Part shown: one piece after another, positions 50,002-59,024 of the stretch
Layout of the letters: every line of letters starts with the position of its first letter
How positions within the stretch are numbered: the first letter of the stretch is position 1
Origin: Brachybacterium paraconglomeratum
Lineage (GTDB): Bacteria > Actinomycetota > Actinomycetes > Actinomycetales > Dermabacteraceae
NCBI RefSeq assembly: GCF_003994255.1
Contig: NZ_ML133854.1
Location: 1-64,000 of the forward strand
DNA: 64,000 bases
Reading direction: 5' to 3'
Notes under the pieces: generated by a model
Seen by the model: only the letters and a program-made list of their open reading frames with translations
Databases searched by the model: none
Told to the model about the DNA's origin: nothing
Position numbers and translations under genes: made by a program

Positions 50002-51054
50002 ATGCATCCTCGACCCTCCCGCCGCGCCCTCCTCGCCGCCACGGCGCTCTCCTCCGCGACCGTCCTGCCGGCGCTCCTGACCGACTCCGCGACCGCCGTC
50101 CCCGCCTCGGACGGGCCGCGCTTCCGCATCGCGGTCGCGACCAACGAGCCCTGGGGCACCTACCACGTCAGGCCGGTGCTGGACGACATCGCCGCCCGCG
50201 GCGGCGAGATCCTCCAGGTCGTCCCCGACCTCGAGGGGATCGGCGCCGAGGAGACGGTCCCGGTCCGCACGCTCGAGCAGATGCGGGCCGAGGACGTCGA
50301 CCTCCTCGTCGTCAGCGGCGCGACCGACTGGCCCGGACAGGTGGCCGAGGCCCTGCCCGACATCCCGGTGCTCGCCTCGAGCCTGGCCTACATGAACGCG
50401 GTCGAAGGGCCGCACGCCGCCGCGCTCCGCCCCCGGCTGCTGCCCGGCACCGCCAGCTCGGACGCCGAGGCCGAGACCTTCGCCGTGCACATGGGCGTGC
50501 CCGTCCCCTCGCTGCGCGTGGTCGGGATCCCCGAGCTCGACGACCTGCCGCAGCGTGCCCCGGAGTCCGGCACCGTCCTGGTCGCGACCTCGGTGACGCA
50601 CGCCGACGAGACCGGCGGCGCCGCGCCGGGCGCCGAGCTGCTGCTCGAGACCGCGCACGCGCTCGCCGACCGGGGACGCAGGATCCTCGTCGGCCTGCAC
50701 CCGCGCGAGGACCGCTCGCTGTGGAGCGACTTCGAGATCGCCGAGGAGGGCACGCTCGCGGCCTCCGCCCGCGCCGAGGCGGTCGTCGGCATCCCGGGAT
50801 CCGTGTTCCCGAAGATCGCCGCCGTCGGCACGCCGCTCGTCGGGATCACCGCCGACGGGATCCAGGTGCCCCAGTACCTCCTGGACCTCGGCGCCTCCGC
50901 CGCGACCCTCGAGGAGGCGCTCGCCGCCGTGGAGAGCGCCGAGCCGGTGGACAAGCGGACGCTGCGCCACGTGGTCGGCCCGCTCGGCCGCGCCGGGACG
51001 ACCTACGCGCAGGTCCTCTTCGCCGCCGCGCGGCGGGTCGGGCGCGAGCGCTGA
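50002..51054 (+). CDS. exported GT-B/glycosyltransferase-like protein of unknown function
   Basis: A 350-residue protein with a Tat-like signal (RPSRRALLAATALSSA, cleavage probably after the second hydrophobic stretch) and no lipobox. The mature part alternates beta and alpha like a two-Rossmann GT-B fold: FRIAVATNEPWGTYHVRPVL at the start, DLLVVSGATDWPGQVAEAL in the first half, ILVGLHPREDRSLWSDFE and AVVGIPGSVFPKIAAVGTPL in the second. The last two resemble the acceptor end of polysaccharide or CDP-glycerol transferases. Nucleotide sugars are not available outside the membrane, so a binding or non-enzymatic role is possible. Its place between menB and menC may be coincidental. Confidence 0.65.
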   Translation: MHPRPSRRALLAATALSSATVLPALLTDSATAVPASDGPRFRIAVATNEPWGTYHVRPVLDDIAARGGEILQVVPDLEGIGAEETVPVRTLEQMRAEDVDLLVVSGATDWPGQVAEALPDIPVLASSLAYMNAVEGPHAAALRPRLLPGTASSDAEAETFAVHMGVPVPSLRVVGIPELDDLPQRAPESGTVLVATSVTHADETGGAAPGAELLLETAHALADRGRRILVGLHPREDRSLWSDFEIAEEGTLAASARAEAVVGIPGSVFPKIAAVGTPLVGITADGIQVPQYLLDLGASAATLEEALAAVESAEPVDKRTLRHVVGPLGRAGTTYAQVLFAAARRVGRER

Positions 51055-51093
51055 CCCGTCGCGACGCCGGAGGCGCGACGGAGACGGGCTGAC

Positions 51094-51099
51094 TACCCT
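51094..51099 (+). promoter_or_regulatory. leaderless -10 hexamer of menC
   Basis: TACCCT, six bases, then ATG at 51106. Confidence 0.6.
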
Positions 51100-51105
51100 G
51101 GCCCG

Positions 51106-52083
51106 ATGCACATCCCCACCCCCCTCCGCGAGCGCGGCATCGACCGCGTCCACGCCTGGTCCATCCCGATGACCACCCGTTTCCGCCGGATCACCGAGCG
51201 CGACGGACTGCTGCTGCACGGTCCGGAGGGCTGGGCGGAGTTCTCCCCGTTCTGGGACTACGACGCGGCCGAGTCGACGGCCTGGTTGCGCGCCGCACTC
51301 GAGGACGCGACGACGCCCCGCCCCGCACCGCGGCGCGAGGAGGTCGAGGTCAACGCCACGATCCCGGTGCTCCCGCCGGTGCTCGCGGCGCGGATCGCGA
51401 CGGTCGGCGGGGCGCGGACGGCGAAGGTGAAGGTCGCCGACCCCGGCTCCGACCTCGCCTCCGACGCGCAGCGCCTCGAGGCGGTCCGCGACGCGATGGG
51501 CTCGGACGCCCGGATCCGCATCGACGCGAACGCCGTCTGGACGTTCGAGGAGGCGCTCGAGGCGCTGCCCGTCCTGGACCGGGCCGCGGGCGGGCTCGAG
51601 TACGCCGAGCAGCCCTGCGCCGCGCTCGAGGACCTCGCCGCGCTGCGCCGCGCCCTCGACATCCCGATCGCGGCCGACGAGTCGGTGCGCCGGGCGGAGG
51701 ACCCGCTCCGGGTCGCCCGGGCCGAGGCCGCCGACCTGCTGGTGATGAAGGTCCAGCCGCTCGGCGGCGTGACCCGCTGCCTCGAGCTGGCCGAGGAGGC
51801 GGGGCTGCCGGTCGTGGTCTCCTCCGCGCTCGAGTCGAGCATCGGCCTCGGCGCGGGGCTCGCCCTCGCCGCGGCGCTGCCGGAGCTGCCGCACGCCTGC
51901 GGTCTCGCGACCGCGACCCTGCTCACCGGCGACCTCGCCCCGCAGCCGCTGCACGCGACCGGCGGCACGCTGCCCGTCGGCCGGACGGCGCCGAGCGAGG
52001 AGCTGCTCGCCCGCCACGCGGCCGACGACGCCCTCGCCGCGCGCTGGGAGGAGCGGCTCGCGGCCTGCGCGTCCCTGCTCTGA
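51106..52083 (+). CDS. menC: o-succinylbenzoate synthase
   Basis: A 325-residue enolase-superfamily enzyme that dehydrates SHCHC to o-succinylbenzoate. Catalytic residues in order: Lys pair in TAKVKVADPG, Mg ligands Asp in RIRIDANAVWTF, Glu in LEYAEQPC and Asp in IAADESVRRAED, then the second catalytic Lys in LLVMKVQPLGG. Length is typical of the actinobacterial type. The stop lies inside the first unit of a 17-bp tandem duplication; menD starts 52 bases downstream with its own promoter. Confidence 0.94.
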   Translation: MHIPTPLRERGIDRVHAWSIPMTTRFRRITERDGLLLHGPEGWAEFSPFWDYDAAESTAWLRAALEDATTPRPAPRREEVEVNATIPVLPPVLAARIATVGGARTAKVKVADPGSDLASDAQRLEAVRDAMGSDARIRIDANAVWTFEEALEALPVLDRAAGGLEYAEQPCAALEDLAALRRALDIPIAADESVRRAEDPLRVARAEAADLLVMKVQPLGGVTRCLELAEEAGLPVVVSSALESSIGLGAGLALAAALPELPHACGLATATLLTGDLAPQPLHATGGTLPVGRTAPSEELLARHAADDALAARWEERLAACASLL

Positions 52084-52111
52084 CAGCACGTGAGCTCTGA
52101 CAGCACGTGAG
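52078..52111. repeat. 17-bp tandem duplication spanning the menC stop
   Basis: CTCTGACAGCACGTGAG occurs twice in perfect tandem (52078-52094 and 52095-52111). The first unit contains the menC TGA; each contains the palindrome CACGTG. Confidence 0.9.
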
Positions 52112-52122
52112 CAGGCCGGGAC

Positions 52123-52128
52123 TACGCT
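52123..52128 (+). promoter_or_regulatory. leaderless -10 hexamer of menD
   Basis: TACGCT, six bases, then the GTG start at 52135. Confidence 0.6.
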
Positions 52129-52134
52129 GACGGG

Positions 52135-53931
52135 GTGCACGAGCCCTCCGCCCCGATCCCCGCTCCGCTGACGATCCCCGCGCCCCGGCCCACCGGCTCC
52201 GGCGCGGTGGACCAGGCGGTCGCGGTCTGGTCCGCACTCGCGGAGCTCGGACTGGCCGAGGCGGTGCTCAGCCCCGGCTCCCGCTCCGCGCCGCTGGTCT
52301 ACGCGCTCGCGGCCGACGAGGTCGCCGGTCGGATCCGTGCCCACGTCCGGATCGACGAGCGCGCCGCCGCCTTCACCGCCCTGGGTCTCGGCCGCCTGGA
52401 TCCCGCCCGGCCCGCCGCGGTCGTGACCACCTCCGGCACCGCCACCGCGCACCTCCACGCCGCCGTGATGGAGGCGCACCACTCGCGGATCCCGCTGCTC
52501 GTGCTCACCGCGGACCGGCCTGCCGAGCTGCGCGAGGTCGGCGCGAACCAGACCACTCGCCAGGCCGGCATGTTCCGCTCGCTGGTGCGCCTGGCCGTGG
52601 ACCTGCCCGCCCCGACCGCCGAGGCGGCGAGCCCGGTCGAGCTGCGCACCGCGGTCTCCACCGCCGCCCGCGCCCTCGCCGCCGCGACCGGGGAGCACCC
52701 CGGTCCCGTGCACCTGAACCTCTCCTTCCGCGACCCGCTCGTGCCCCGCGCAGAGGAGTCGGAGCAGCCCGACAGGACCGCGGCGCCTGAACGGATCGTC
52801 GTCACGCGGCGCGTCCCCGCCCCGGCGCCCGCCCCGCAGCCGGTCCCGGTCGACTCCCGCACCGTCGTCGTCGCCGGGGACGGGGCGGGGCCGGCCGCCG
52901 CCGCGCTCGCCGATGCGCACGGCCTGCCGCTGCTGGCCGAGCCGAGCTCCGGCGCGCTCATGGCGGACGGCCTCGTCCCCCGTCATCCCGCGCTGCTGCG
53001 CGAGGTGATGGCCGATCCCGCGCACCCGCTGCGCCCCCGCCGTGCGATCGTGCTCGGTCACCCCACGCTGTCCCGGCCGGTCGTCGGCGCGCTCCTGGGC
53101 GCGCCCGACGTCGAGGTGGTCGTCGTGGACCCGCATCCGGACTGGCCCGACGTGGCCCGCCGCGCGAGCCTCGTGGTCCCCGCCGCGATCGGGCAGGAGA
53201 TCCCCGGGACGGGGCAGGAGGCGGCCGGGGCCGGGCAGGACGCGGCCTCGGCCGGGGCCGCGCCGGCCGCGCCGGCCGCCCCGGAGATCGACCTGGTACA
53301 GCGCCGCGCGTGGGTCGAGGCGTGGCGCACCGCGGCCGACGCCGCCGCAGCCCGGCTGCCGCAGCCGTGGCAGCAGCGCGCCGCGCTCGCCGTCTGGGAG
53401 GCCTCCGGGCCGGGCGACCTGCTCGTGCTCGGCTCCTCGAGCCTCGTGCGCGACCTCGAGCAGCACGCCGGGCCCACCTCTGCGCAGGTGATCGCCAACC
53501 GCGGCCTCGCCGGGATCGACGGCACCACCGCCATGGCCGGCGGCCTCGCCCTGGCACGTGCTGCACAGGACGGGCCTGGGGAGCGGGGCCGCACGCGTCT
53601 CCTGGTCGGTGACCTCACCGCCCTCCACGACCTCACCGGCCTGCTCGTCGGCCCGGAGGAGCCGCGCCCCGAGCTCGACGTGATCGTCGTCGACGACGGC
53701 GGGGGCCGCATCTTCTCCGGCCTCGAGCACGCCGCGGCGCCCCCTGCGCTGCTGCGCCGCTTCTTCACCACCCCGCACGGCGCCGACATCGCCGCGGTCG
53801 CCGCGGGTCTCGGCGCCGACGCGCGCTCCCTCGAGGCCGACGAGCTGCCGGCGACGCTCGCCGAACCCGCGCAGGGCCTGCGCGTGCTCGTCGTCCAGGA
53901 GTCGCTCAGCGAGGTCCCGAGGAACTCTTGA
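52135..53931 (+). CDS. menD: 2-succinyl-5-enolpyruvyl-6-hydroxy-3-cyclohexene-1-carboxylate synthase
   Basis: A 598-residue thiamine-diphosphate enzyme joining isochorismate and 2-oxoglutarate. Recognisable parts: LSPGSRSAPLVYALA near the N-terminus, HVRIDERAAAFTALGLGR with the ThDP-activating Glu, TSGTATAHLHAAVMEAHHSR, and the C-terminal cofactor domain with ANRGLAGIDGTTAMAGGLAL and VVDDGGGRIFSGLEH. An Ala/Gly/Gln-rich insertion near residues 350-385 is not conserved. GTG start set by the leaderless promoter. It follows menC and precedes the HtrA gene by 22 bases. Confidence 0.95.
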   Translation: MHEPSAPIPAPLTIPAPRPTGSGAVDQAVAVWSALAELGLAEAVLSPGSRSAPLVYALAADEVAGRIRAHVRIDERAAAFTALGLGRLDPARPAAVVTTSGTATAHLHAAVMEAHHSRIPLLVLTADRPAELREVGANQTTRQAGMFRSLVRLAVDLPAPTAEAASPVELRTAVSTAARALAAATGEHPGPVHLNLSFRDPLVPRAEESEQPDRTAAPERIVVTRRVPAPAPAPQPVPVDSRTVVVAGDGAGPAAAALADAHGLPLLAEPSSGALMADGLVPRHPALLREVMADPAHPLRPRRAIVLGHPTLSRPVVGALLGAPDVEVVVVDPHPDWPDVARRASLVVPAAIGQEIPGTGQEAAGAGQDAASAGAAPAAPAAPEIDLVQRRAWVEAWRTAADAAAARLPQPWQQRAALAVWEASGPGDLLVLGSSSLVRDLEQHAGPTSAQVIANRGLAGIDGTTAMAGGLALARAAQDGPGERGRTRLLVGDLTALHDLTGLLVGPEEPRPELDVIVVDDGGGRIFSGLEHAAAPPALLRRFFTTPHGADIAAVAAGLGADARSLEADELPATLAEPAQGLRVLVVQESLSEVPRNS

Positions 53932-53953
53932 GCGCGAGTGGTGACATGACCCC

Positions 53954-55387
53954 ATGAACGACGAGCACGCCCCGCAGCCGCCCCGCGACCCGAGCGCCGG
54001 GACCCCGGATGCCCCGTACGGCACGACCCCGGCCTACGGCAGCCCTGCCCCCGACGACGGGGCGTCCCCCTACGCCGCGTCCTACGGCGCAGGTCCGGCC
54101 TACGGCGCAGGCCCGGCCTACGGCGCGGCTCCGGTCCACGGCGCGCCGTCGGCCGAGACGACCGAACAGCTCCCGGCCGCCGCCTCCCCGTTCGATCACG
54201 CCGTCCACGGCTCCGCCGCTGCCGACTCCGGCGCCCCCGCGCCGGTCGCCACCGGGGCCGCCGGGACGGCCGCGCCCCGCCGCGGCCCGGGCTGGGTCGG
54301 GACCAGCGCCCTCGTGCTCGCCGGGATGCTGCTCTCCAGCGGCCTCACGCTCGGCGGCGTCGTCGCCTACGACCAGCTGCAGGGCGACGAGCCGGTCGCC
54401 GCCGCGCAGGACTCGCAGACCTCCGAGGCGCGACCTGCCGCGACGACCACCGCGGAGGACCCGGACTGGGCCGCGATCTCCGAGCAGGTCTCCCCGAGCG
54501 CCGTCTCGATCCTTTCCTCCACCGGCTCCGGCACCAGCCAGGGGACCGGCGTGGTCCTCGACGAGGACGGCACGATCCTCACCAACGACCACGTCGTCGG
54601 CGATGCCGAGTCCCTGCAGGTCACCACCAGCGACGGACGCAGCTTCGCCGCGAGCGTCGTGGGCACCGACCCCTCGACCGACCTCGCCGTGATCCGCCTG
54701 GAGGACCCGCCCGAGGACCTGCAGCCCGCGACCTTCGCGGACTCCTCCACCGTGGCCGTGGGCCAGCCCGTGATGGCTCTGGGCACCCCGCTCGGCCTCG
54801 AGAACACGGTCACCACCGGCATCGTCTCGGCGCTGGACCGGCCGGTCAGCGCCACCGGCGAGGAGACCGACGGCTCCGACACCACGTTCACCTCCGCGAT
54901 CCAGACCGACGCCGCGATCAACCCCGGCAACTCCGGCGGCCCGCTCGTGGACGCCGCCGGGCAGGTCATCGGCATCAACACCGCGATCGCCTCGATCCCC
55001 AACGAGTCCGGGCAGGCCGGCAGCATCGGGCTCGGCTTCGCGATCCCCGCGAACACGGCGATGCTGATCGCCGAGCAGCTCCAGGACGGCGGCACCGTCC
55101 AGCACGCCTTCGTCGGCGTGACCACCACCGACGGCACGGCCGACGACGGCAGCGCCGGCTATCGCGGCGCGGAGGTCGTCGCCGTGGAGCCGGGCAGCCC
55201 CGCGGCGGAGGCGGGACTGGCCGAGGGGGACCTCATCACCGGGATCGACGACACCCCCGTCGGCGGGGCGGGCGCCCTGACCGGCATCGTGCGCGGACTC
55301 GAGGTCGGCTCCACCCACACGCTCGAGCTGGTGCGCGACGGGAAGGTGCAGACGCTCGAGATCACCCTCGCGGCCCGGGAGGGCTGA
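53954..55387 (+). CDS. HtrA/DegP-like serine protease with PDZ domain
   Basis: A 477-residue membrane-anchored protease. A cytoplasmic N-terminus of about 110 residues contains A-Y-G-(A)-G-P repeats, then one membrane helix (about residues 113-138). The trypsin-like domain has His in ILTNDHVVGD, Asp in DPSTDLAVIRLED and Ser in NPGNSGGPLVDA. The C-terminal PDZ domain starts near residue 395 (GAEVVAVEPGSPAAEAGL). It acts on the outer face of the membrane in protein quality control. Only 22 bases separate it from menD, so it may be co-transcribed; a hairpin follows the stop. Confidence 0.92.
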   Translation: MNDEHAPQPPRDPSAGTPDAPYGTTPAYGSPAPDDGASPYAASYGAGPAYGAGPAYGAAPVHGAPSAETTEQLPAAASPFDHAVHGSAAADSGAPAPVATGAAGTAAPRRGPGWVGTSALVLAGMLLSSGLTLGGVVAYDQLQGDEPVAAAQDSQTSEARPAATTTAEDPDWAAISEQVSPSAVSILSSTGSGTSQGTGVVLDEDGTILTNDHVVGDAESLQVTTSDGRSFAASVVGTDPSTDLAVIRLEDPPEDLQPATFADSSTVAVGQPVMALGTPLGLENTVTTGIVSALDRPVSATGEETDGSDTTFTSAIQTDAAINPGNSGGPLVDAAGQVIGINTAIASIPNESGQAGSIGLGFAIPANTAMLIAEQLQDGGTVQHAFVGVTTTDGTADDGSAGYRGAEVVAVEPGSPAAEAGLAEGDLITGIDDTPVGGAGALTGIVRGLEVGSTHTLELVRDGKVQTLEITLAAREG

Positions 55388-55407
55388 GCAGCGGAGACCT
55401 CGTGCCC

Positions 55408-55441
55408 GCCCGGCCGTCGCTCGGGCGGCGACGTGCCGGGC
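55408..55441. terminator. hairpin between the htrA-like gene and menF
   Basis: GCCCGGC-CGTCGC pairs with GCGACG-T-GCCGGGC (one-base bulge, seven-base loop), between convergent genes. Confidence 0.5.
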
Positions 55442-55496
55442 GGCGCAGTACGACGCAGGGCCTCGTCCCGTGCCCTCGGGCGCCGCGCCCCGGACC

Positions 55497-56795
55497 TCAG
55501 GCCTCGGCGTCGCCGCGCAGGGACCGCAGCATCGGACGGCACTTCGCGAGCGCCTCGGCATGCTCGGAGACCGGGTCGGAGGCCGCGACCAGCCCGCCCC
55601 CGGCCTGCAGCACCGCAGAGCGATCACCGGTCAGATGCGCCATCCGCAGCGCGATCGCCCACTGGCCGTCACCGCTCGCGTCCATCCAGCCGACCGGGGC
55701 GGCGTAGCCGCCGCGGTCGTGCGGCTCGAGGCGGGCGATGATCTCGTCGGCCTGCTCGCGCGGCGTGCCGGAGACCGCCGCCGAGGGGTGCAGGCGAGCG
55801 GCGACGTCCAGGCTCGTCACCCCCTCGTGCAGGCGCGCCGAGACGTCCGAGGCGAGGTGCTCGAGCCCCGGCAGGCGCAGCACGAACGGCTCCGCGGAGA
55901 CCTCGATCTCCGCGGCGAGGTCCTCGAGCCGCTCGACCACGGAGTCCACCGCGTAGGCGTGCTCGGAGCGCTCCTTGCGATCGGCGCGGAACGCCCGACG
56001 GTCCGCCTCGTCGAGCTCGCCGTCGTCGGCCGCCGGCCGGGACCCTGCCAGCACGCGCGAGAAGACCCGCCCGTCCTCCGTCTGGGCGAGCATCTCCGGG
56101 CTCGCGCCGATCACGTCCTCGAGGTGGTACACCCAGGTGCTCGGGTAGGCGCGGGCGAGCCGCGTGAGCAGCAGGGCGGGGGAGAGCGGCTCCGGGGTGC
56201 GCACCGAGGTGCGCTCGGAGAGCACGACCTTCTCGGCGGCGCCGGAGCGGATCTCGTCCACGGCCTGCTGGACCAGCGCCTGGTACTCGTCGGGCGTGTG
56301 GTCCGCCTCGAGCTCGAGCGGCGAGGCCGCGGGCAGGTCGACGGGGGAGGAGGGGAACAGGTCGCGCCACGAGGCCGGCAGCTCCGGCTCCTCGTCGATC
56401 CCGACGACCGTGAGGAAGGCCTCCCCGTCGTGGACGCCGAGCAGCGCGCGCGGCACCAGCAGCGTCGAGGGGCGCTCGGAGGCGCCCGCATAGGAGAAGG
56501 AGCCCAGCGCGATCAGGCCGCTGGTGCGCACCCGCACCTCGTCGTCGACCCGGGCGCGGGAGGCGAGGTCGCGGAAGGCGGCGCTCGCGGCCGCGAAGCG
56601 GTCCGGGCCGGTGGTGCGCACGGACCAGGCCCGGCCCACGGCCACCAGTCCCTGGCCGTGCCGCAGCCAGGCGCCGGAGACCCCCGCGGGGACATGGCCC
56701 AGCAGGTCCACCGGCTCCTCGATCCGCACGGTGCGCACGAGCGGCGTCGCGGTGGCGGGTGCGGAGGGGTCGGGGAGCGTGAGAGGAGCGGACAT
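55497..56795 (-). CDS. menF: isochorismate synthase
   Basis: A 432-residue chorismate-utilising enzyme converting chorismate to isochorismate. The catalytic domain shows AAEKVVLSERTSVRTPEPLS with the general-base Lys, VIGASPEMLAQTEDGRVFSR, LAGSRPAADD, a Glu-rich SEHAYAVDSVVERLED and the end RSAVLQAGGGLVAASDP with the Mg-binding region ahead of it. It is either MenF (menaquinone) or an EntC-type enzyme; with menC, menD, menB and menE alongside and no siderophore genes, MenF is likely. ATG at 56795 lies seven bases after a CATAAT hexamer, giving this start. Confidence 0.9.
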   Translation of the reverse strand: MSAPLTLPDPSAPATATPLVRTVRIEEPVDLLGHVPAGVSGAWLRHGQGLVAVGRAWSVRTTGPDRFAAASAAFRDLASRARVDDEVRVRTSGLIALGSFSYAGASERPSTLLVPRALLGVHDGEAFLTVVGIDEEPELPASWRDLFPSSPVDLPAASPLELEADHTPDEYQALVQQAVDEIRSGAAEKVVLSERTSVRTPEPLSPALLLTRLARAYPSTWVYHLEDVIGASPEMLAQTEDGRVFSRVLAGSRPAADDGELDEADRRAFRADRKERSEHAYAVDSVVERLEDLAAEIEVSAEPFVLRLPGLEHLASDVSARLHEGVTSLDVAARLHPSAAVSGTPREQADEIIARLEPHDRGGYAAPVGWMDASGDGQWAIALRMAHLTGDRSAVLQAGGGLVAASDPVSEHAEALAKCRPMLRSLRGDAEA

Positions 56796-56802
56796 CCGTG
56801 TC

Positions 56803-56808
56803 ATTATG
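56803..56808 (-). promoter_or_regulatory. leaderless -10 hexamer of menF
   Basis: CATAAT on the minus strand, seven bases before ATG at 56795. Confidence 0.5.
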
Positions 56809-56956
56809 CGACACCCCCGCGCCGCCGCGCCGTGACCCGCGTCCCGTCCCCGGATGCGTCCTGCGGAGGGGGCGAGGTGCGACCATGGTCCGGCGAGAGA
56901 CCGCGGGCCCGGCACCGACCGGGCGCCTTCCCCCCCCACCTCCCGAGGAGCATCGC

Positions 56957-58516
56957 GTGAGCACAGACGGCGACAGCATCACGACGCCCCTGGTGCGCGG
57001 GCTCCTCGCGGCGCTGTCCGTGCTCGGGATCGGCCTGGCCGTGGTGGTCGTGCCGGCGCTGGCGGCGCAGGTCGCCGGCACCGCCTCGAGCGCCACCGCG
57101 CTGGACGCCGTGCTGATCTCGCTGAACGTCCTGGTGCTCGGGCACGGCGGCGGGATCATGCTGAGCACCGGCGTGATCGACGGGGCGGTCACCCTCACCC
57201 CCGTCGGCCTGCAGATCCTGCTCGTGCTCCTGGCCGCGCTGTCGCTGCGTCGGGTCGGCCACCGCCTCGAGCTCGTGCGCGGCGACGGCGTGCTGCGCGT
57301 CGGGGCGCTGCGGGATGCGGGCGTGTCCCTCGCCGCCTTCGGCGGGACCTACGCGATCGGCCTCGCCGTGCTCGCCGCGATCGGCCGCAGCGCGGATGCC
57401 GCGCCGATGGTGACCTCCGCCGTCGTCTCCGGGGCGCTGGTCGCCGTGGGCGGCGGACTGATCGGCCTGCTGTGGTCGCTGCGGCGCGAGCCCACCACGG
57501 CGGTGCCGGGCGTGCGCGTGCTCGAGCTGCTGCCCGCCCCCTACGGCGCGGTCGCCCGCTCCGCCCTGCTGGCGGTGCTGGGTCTGTTCGGCGCCGGGAT
57601 GCTGCTGGTGCTGGTCCTGATGCTCACGCACGTGCCGGCCCAGTCCGCGCTCTTCGACCAGCTCGACCCCGGGATCGTCGGCGGCCTGGTGCTCACGCTG
57701 CTGCAGCTGGCGCTGCTGCCGCTGCTGGCGGTGTGGGCGCTGGTGGTGCTGCTGGGCGGCACGGTCGTGGTGGGCACCTCCACCGGGATCTCCCTCGCCG
57801 AGGTCCAGACCGGCGTGCTGCCGGTCCTCCCGATCCTCGGCGCGCTGCCCGAGCCGGGCGACCTGCCGGGAGCGACCTGGGCGCTGATGCTGGTGCCCGC
57901 GCTCGCCGTCGGCCTCGGCGCCGTCTCCCTGGTGCGGGACGTGGCCGAGCTCGAGCGGCGCGAGCAGATCACGGCCTGGATCGCCTACCCGGTCGTGGTG
58001 GTCGTCGCGGTGCTGCTGCTCGCCGGGCTCACCACCGGCGGGATCGGCGACGGCCGCCTGGTGCACCTCGGCCCCGCCATGGGCACCCTCGTGCTGCCGC
58101 TGCTGGGCGTGGTCGTGCTCGCGACCGGGCTCGTGCTCGCCGTCCTCGCCACGGACTTCGTGCCGTGGACGCGGCGCAGCATCGCCTCCCTGCGCGAGCG
58201 CGTGGACGCCGCCGAGTCCGAGGAGCGCGGCGAGGACGCCGGCCGGCGGGGGAGCTTCGGCTCGCGCGGGAGGACCGGCGGAGCGGCGGCCGACGGGACG
58301 GACGGCGACGGCGCGACGGCCGAGGACGCGGACACGGCCGACGACGAGCACCCGACGGACGCGGATGACGTGGACGCCTGGGACGAGGACGCCGAGGACG
58401 GCGACGACCAGGACGAGGATGTCGACGGCGCCCGGGACGAGGACGCCCGGGACGAGGACACCTGGAGCGCGGACGGCGCGGACGAGGACCCGCTCAGCCC
58501 CCGAGCAGGCCGCTGA
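56957..58516 (+). CDS. DUF6350 family polytopic membrane protein
   Basis: A 519-residue protein with about nine or ten membrane helices (residues 15-400) and a long acidic tail of D, E, A and G (residues 415-519). GHGGGIMLSTGVIDGAVTLT resembles the family's conserved N-terminal loop. Proteins of this family are found directly upstream of purN in many actinobacteria; function is unknown. GTG at 56957 has CGAGGAG six bases upstream. Its 3' end overlaps the convergent small membrane protein gene by 23 bases. Confidence 0.8.
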   Translation: MSTDGDSITTPLVRGLLAALSVLGIGLAVVVVPALAAQVAGTASSATALDAVLISLNVLVLGHGGGIMLSTGVIDGAVTLTPVGLQILLVLLAALSLRRVGHRLELVRGDGVLRVGALRDAGVSLAAFGGTYAIGLAVLAAIGRSADAAPMVTSAVVSGALVAVGGGLIGLLWSLRREPTTAVPGVRVLELLPAPYGAVARSALLAVLGLFGAGMLLVLVLMLTHVPAQSALFDQLDPGIVGGLVLTLLQLALLPLLAVWALVVLLGGTVVVGTSTGISLAEVQTGVLPVLPILGALPEPGDLPGATWALMLVPALAVGLGAVSLVRDVAELERREQITAWIAYPVVVVVAVLLLAGLTTGGIGDGRLVHLGPAMGTLVLPLLGVVVLATGLVLAVLATDFVPWTRRSIASLRERVDAAESEERGEDAGRRGSFGSRGRTGGAAADGTDGDGATAEDADTADDEHPTDADDVDAWDEDAEDGDDQDEDVDGARDEDARDEDTWSADGADEDPLSPRAGR

Positions 58517-58913
58517 GCCAGTCGACCATCGACCCCTGTGCCTCGGAGTCGCAGGCGGTGCGCGACTGCTCCGTGATCGCCGAGGCGCGGCACTCCTCGA
58601 GCTCGGCGAGCGGGCCGTAGAACAGGGTGCTCAGCAGCGCCCCGGAGATGATCATCAGCGTCGCCGGGACGCCGAGCAGACCCCCGATCACCACCATCGA
58701 CCAGCGCCGGTCCTTCACCGACTGGACGATGACCGGCACCAGCAGCACGAGCGCGACCAGCCCGGTGACCCCCGCCAGCAGCGAGAGCGGCAGCGGCATC
58801 ATCATCAGCAGCCACGAGGCGAGCAGCGCGATCGCGAGCGCGCCCACCCGGCGGCGATGGCGCCTCTCCGGGGTGACGTCGGAGCGCGGGGAGGAGTCGG
58901 GATCGCTGTTCAC
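58494..58913 (-). CDS. small membrane protein, hypothetical
   Basis: A 139-residue protein with about four hydrophobic segments (for example LLMMMPLPLSLLAGVTGLVA and VVIGGLLGVPATLMIISGAL) and a C-terminal domain carrying two cysteines (EECRAS and RTACDSE) that could form an external disulfide. GTG at 58913, seven bases after a CACAAT hexamer, is preferred; an ATG three codons upstream overlaps that hexamer. Function unknown. Confidence 0.65.
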   Translation of the reverse strand: MNSDPDSSPRSDVTPERRHRRRVGALAIALLASWLLMMMPLPLSLLAGVTGLVALVLLVPVIVQSVKDRRWSMVVIGGLLGVPATLMIISGALLSTLFYGPLAELEECRASAITEQSRTACDSEAQGSMVDWLSGLLGG

Positions 58914-58920
58914 CCCACCC

Positions 58921-58926
58921 ATTGTG
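58921..58926 (-). promoter_or_regulatory. possible leaderless -10 hexamer
   Basis: CACAAT on the minus strand, seven bases before GTG at 58913. Confidence 0.4.
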
Positions 58927-59012
58927 CCGTGCCCGCGGCAGGCGCCGCCGGACGGTCGGCGGGACGGCGTCCGGCCCCGCCGCCGCGGCGGGCCCCCGGG
59001 CGCGCAGCGCAC

Positions 59013-59018
59013 TACCCT
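59013..59018 (+). promoter_or_regulatory. leaderless -10 hexamer of purN
   Basis: TACCCT, six bases, then the GTG start at 59025. Confidence 0.6.
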
Positions 59019-59024
59019 GGGACG

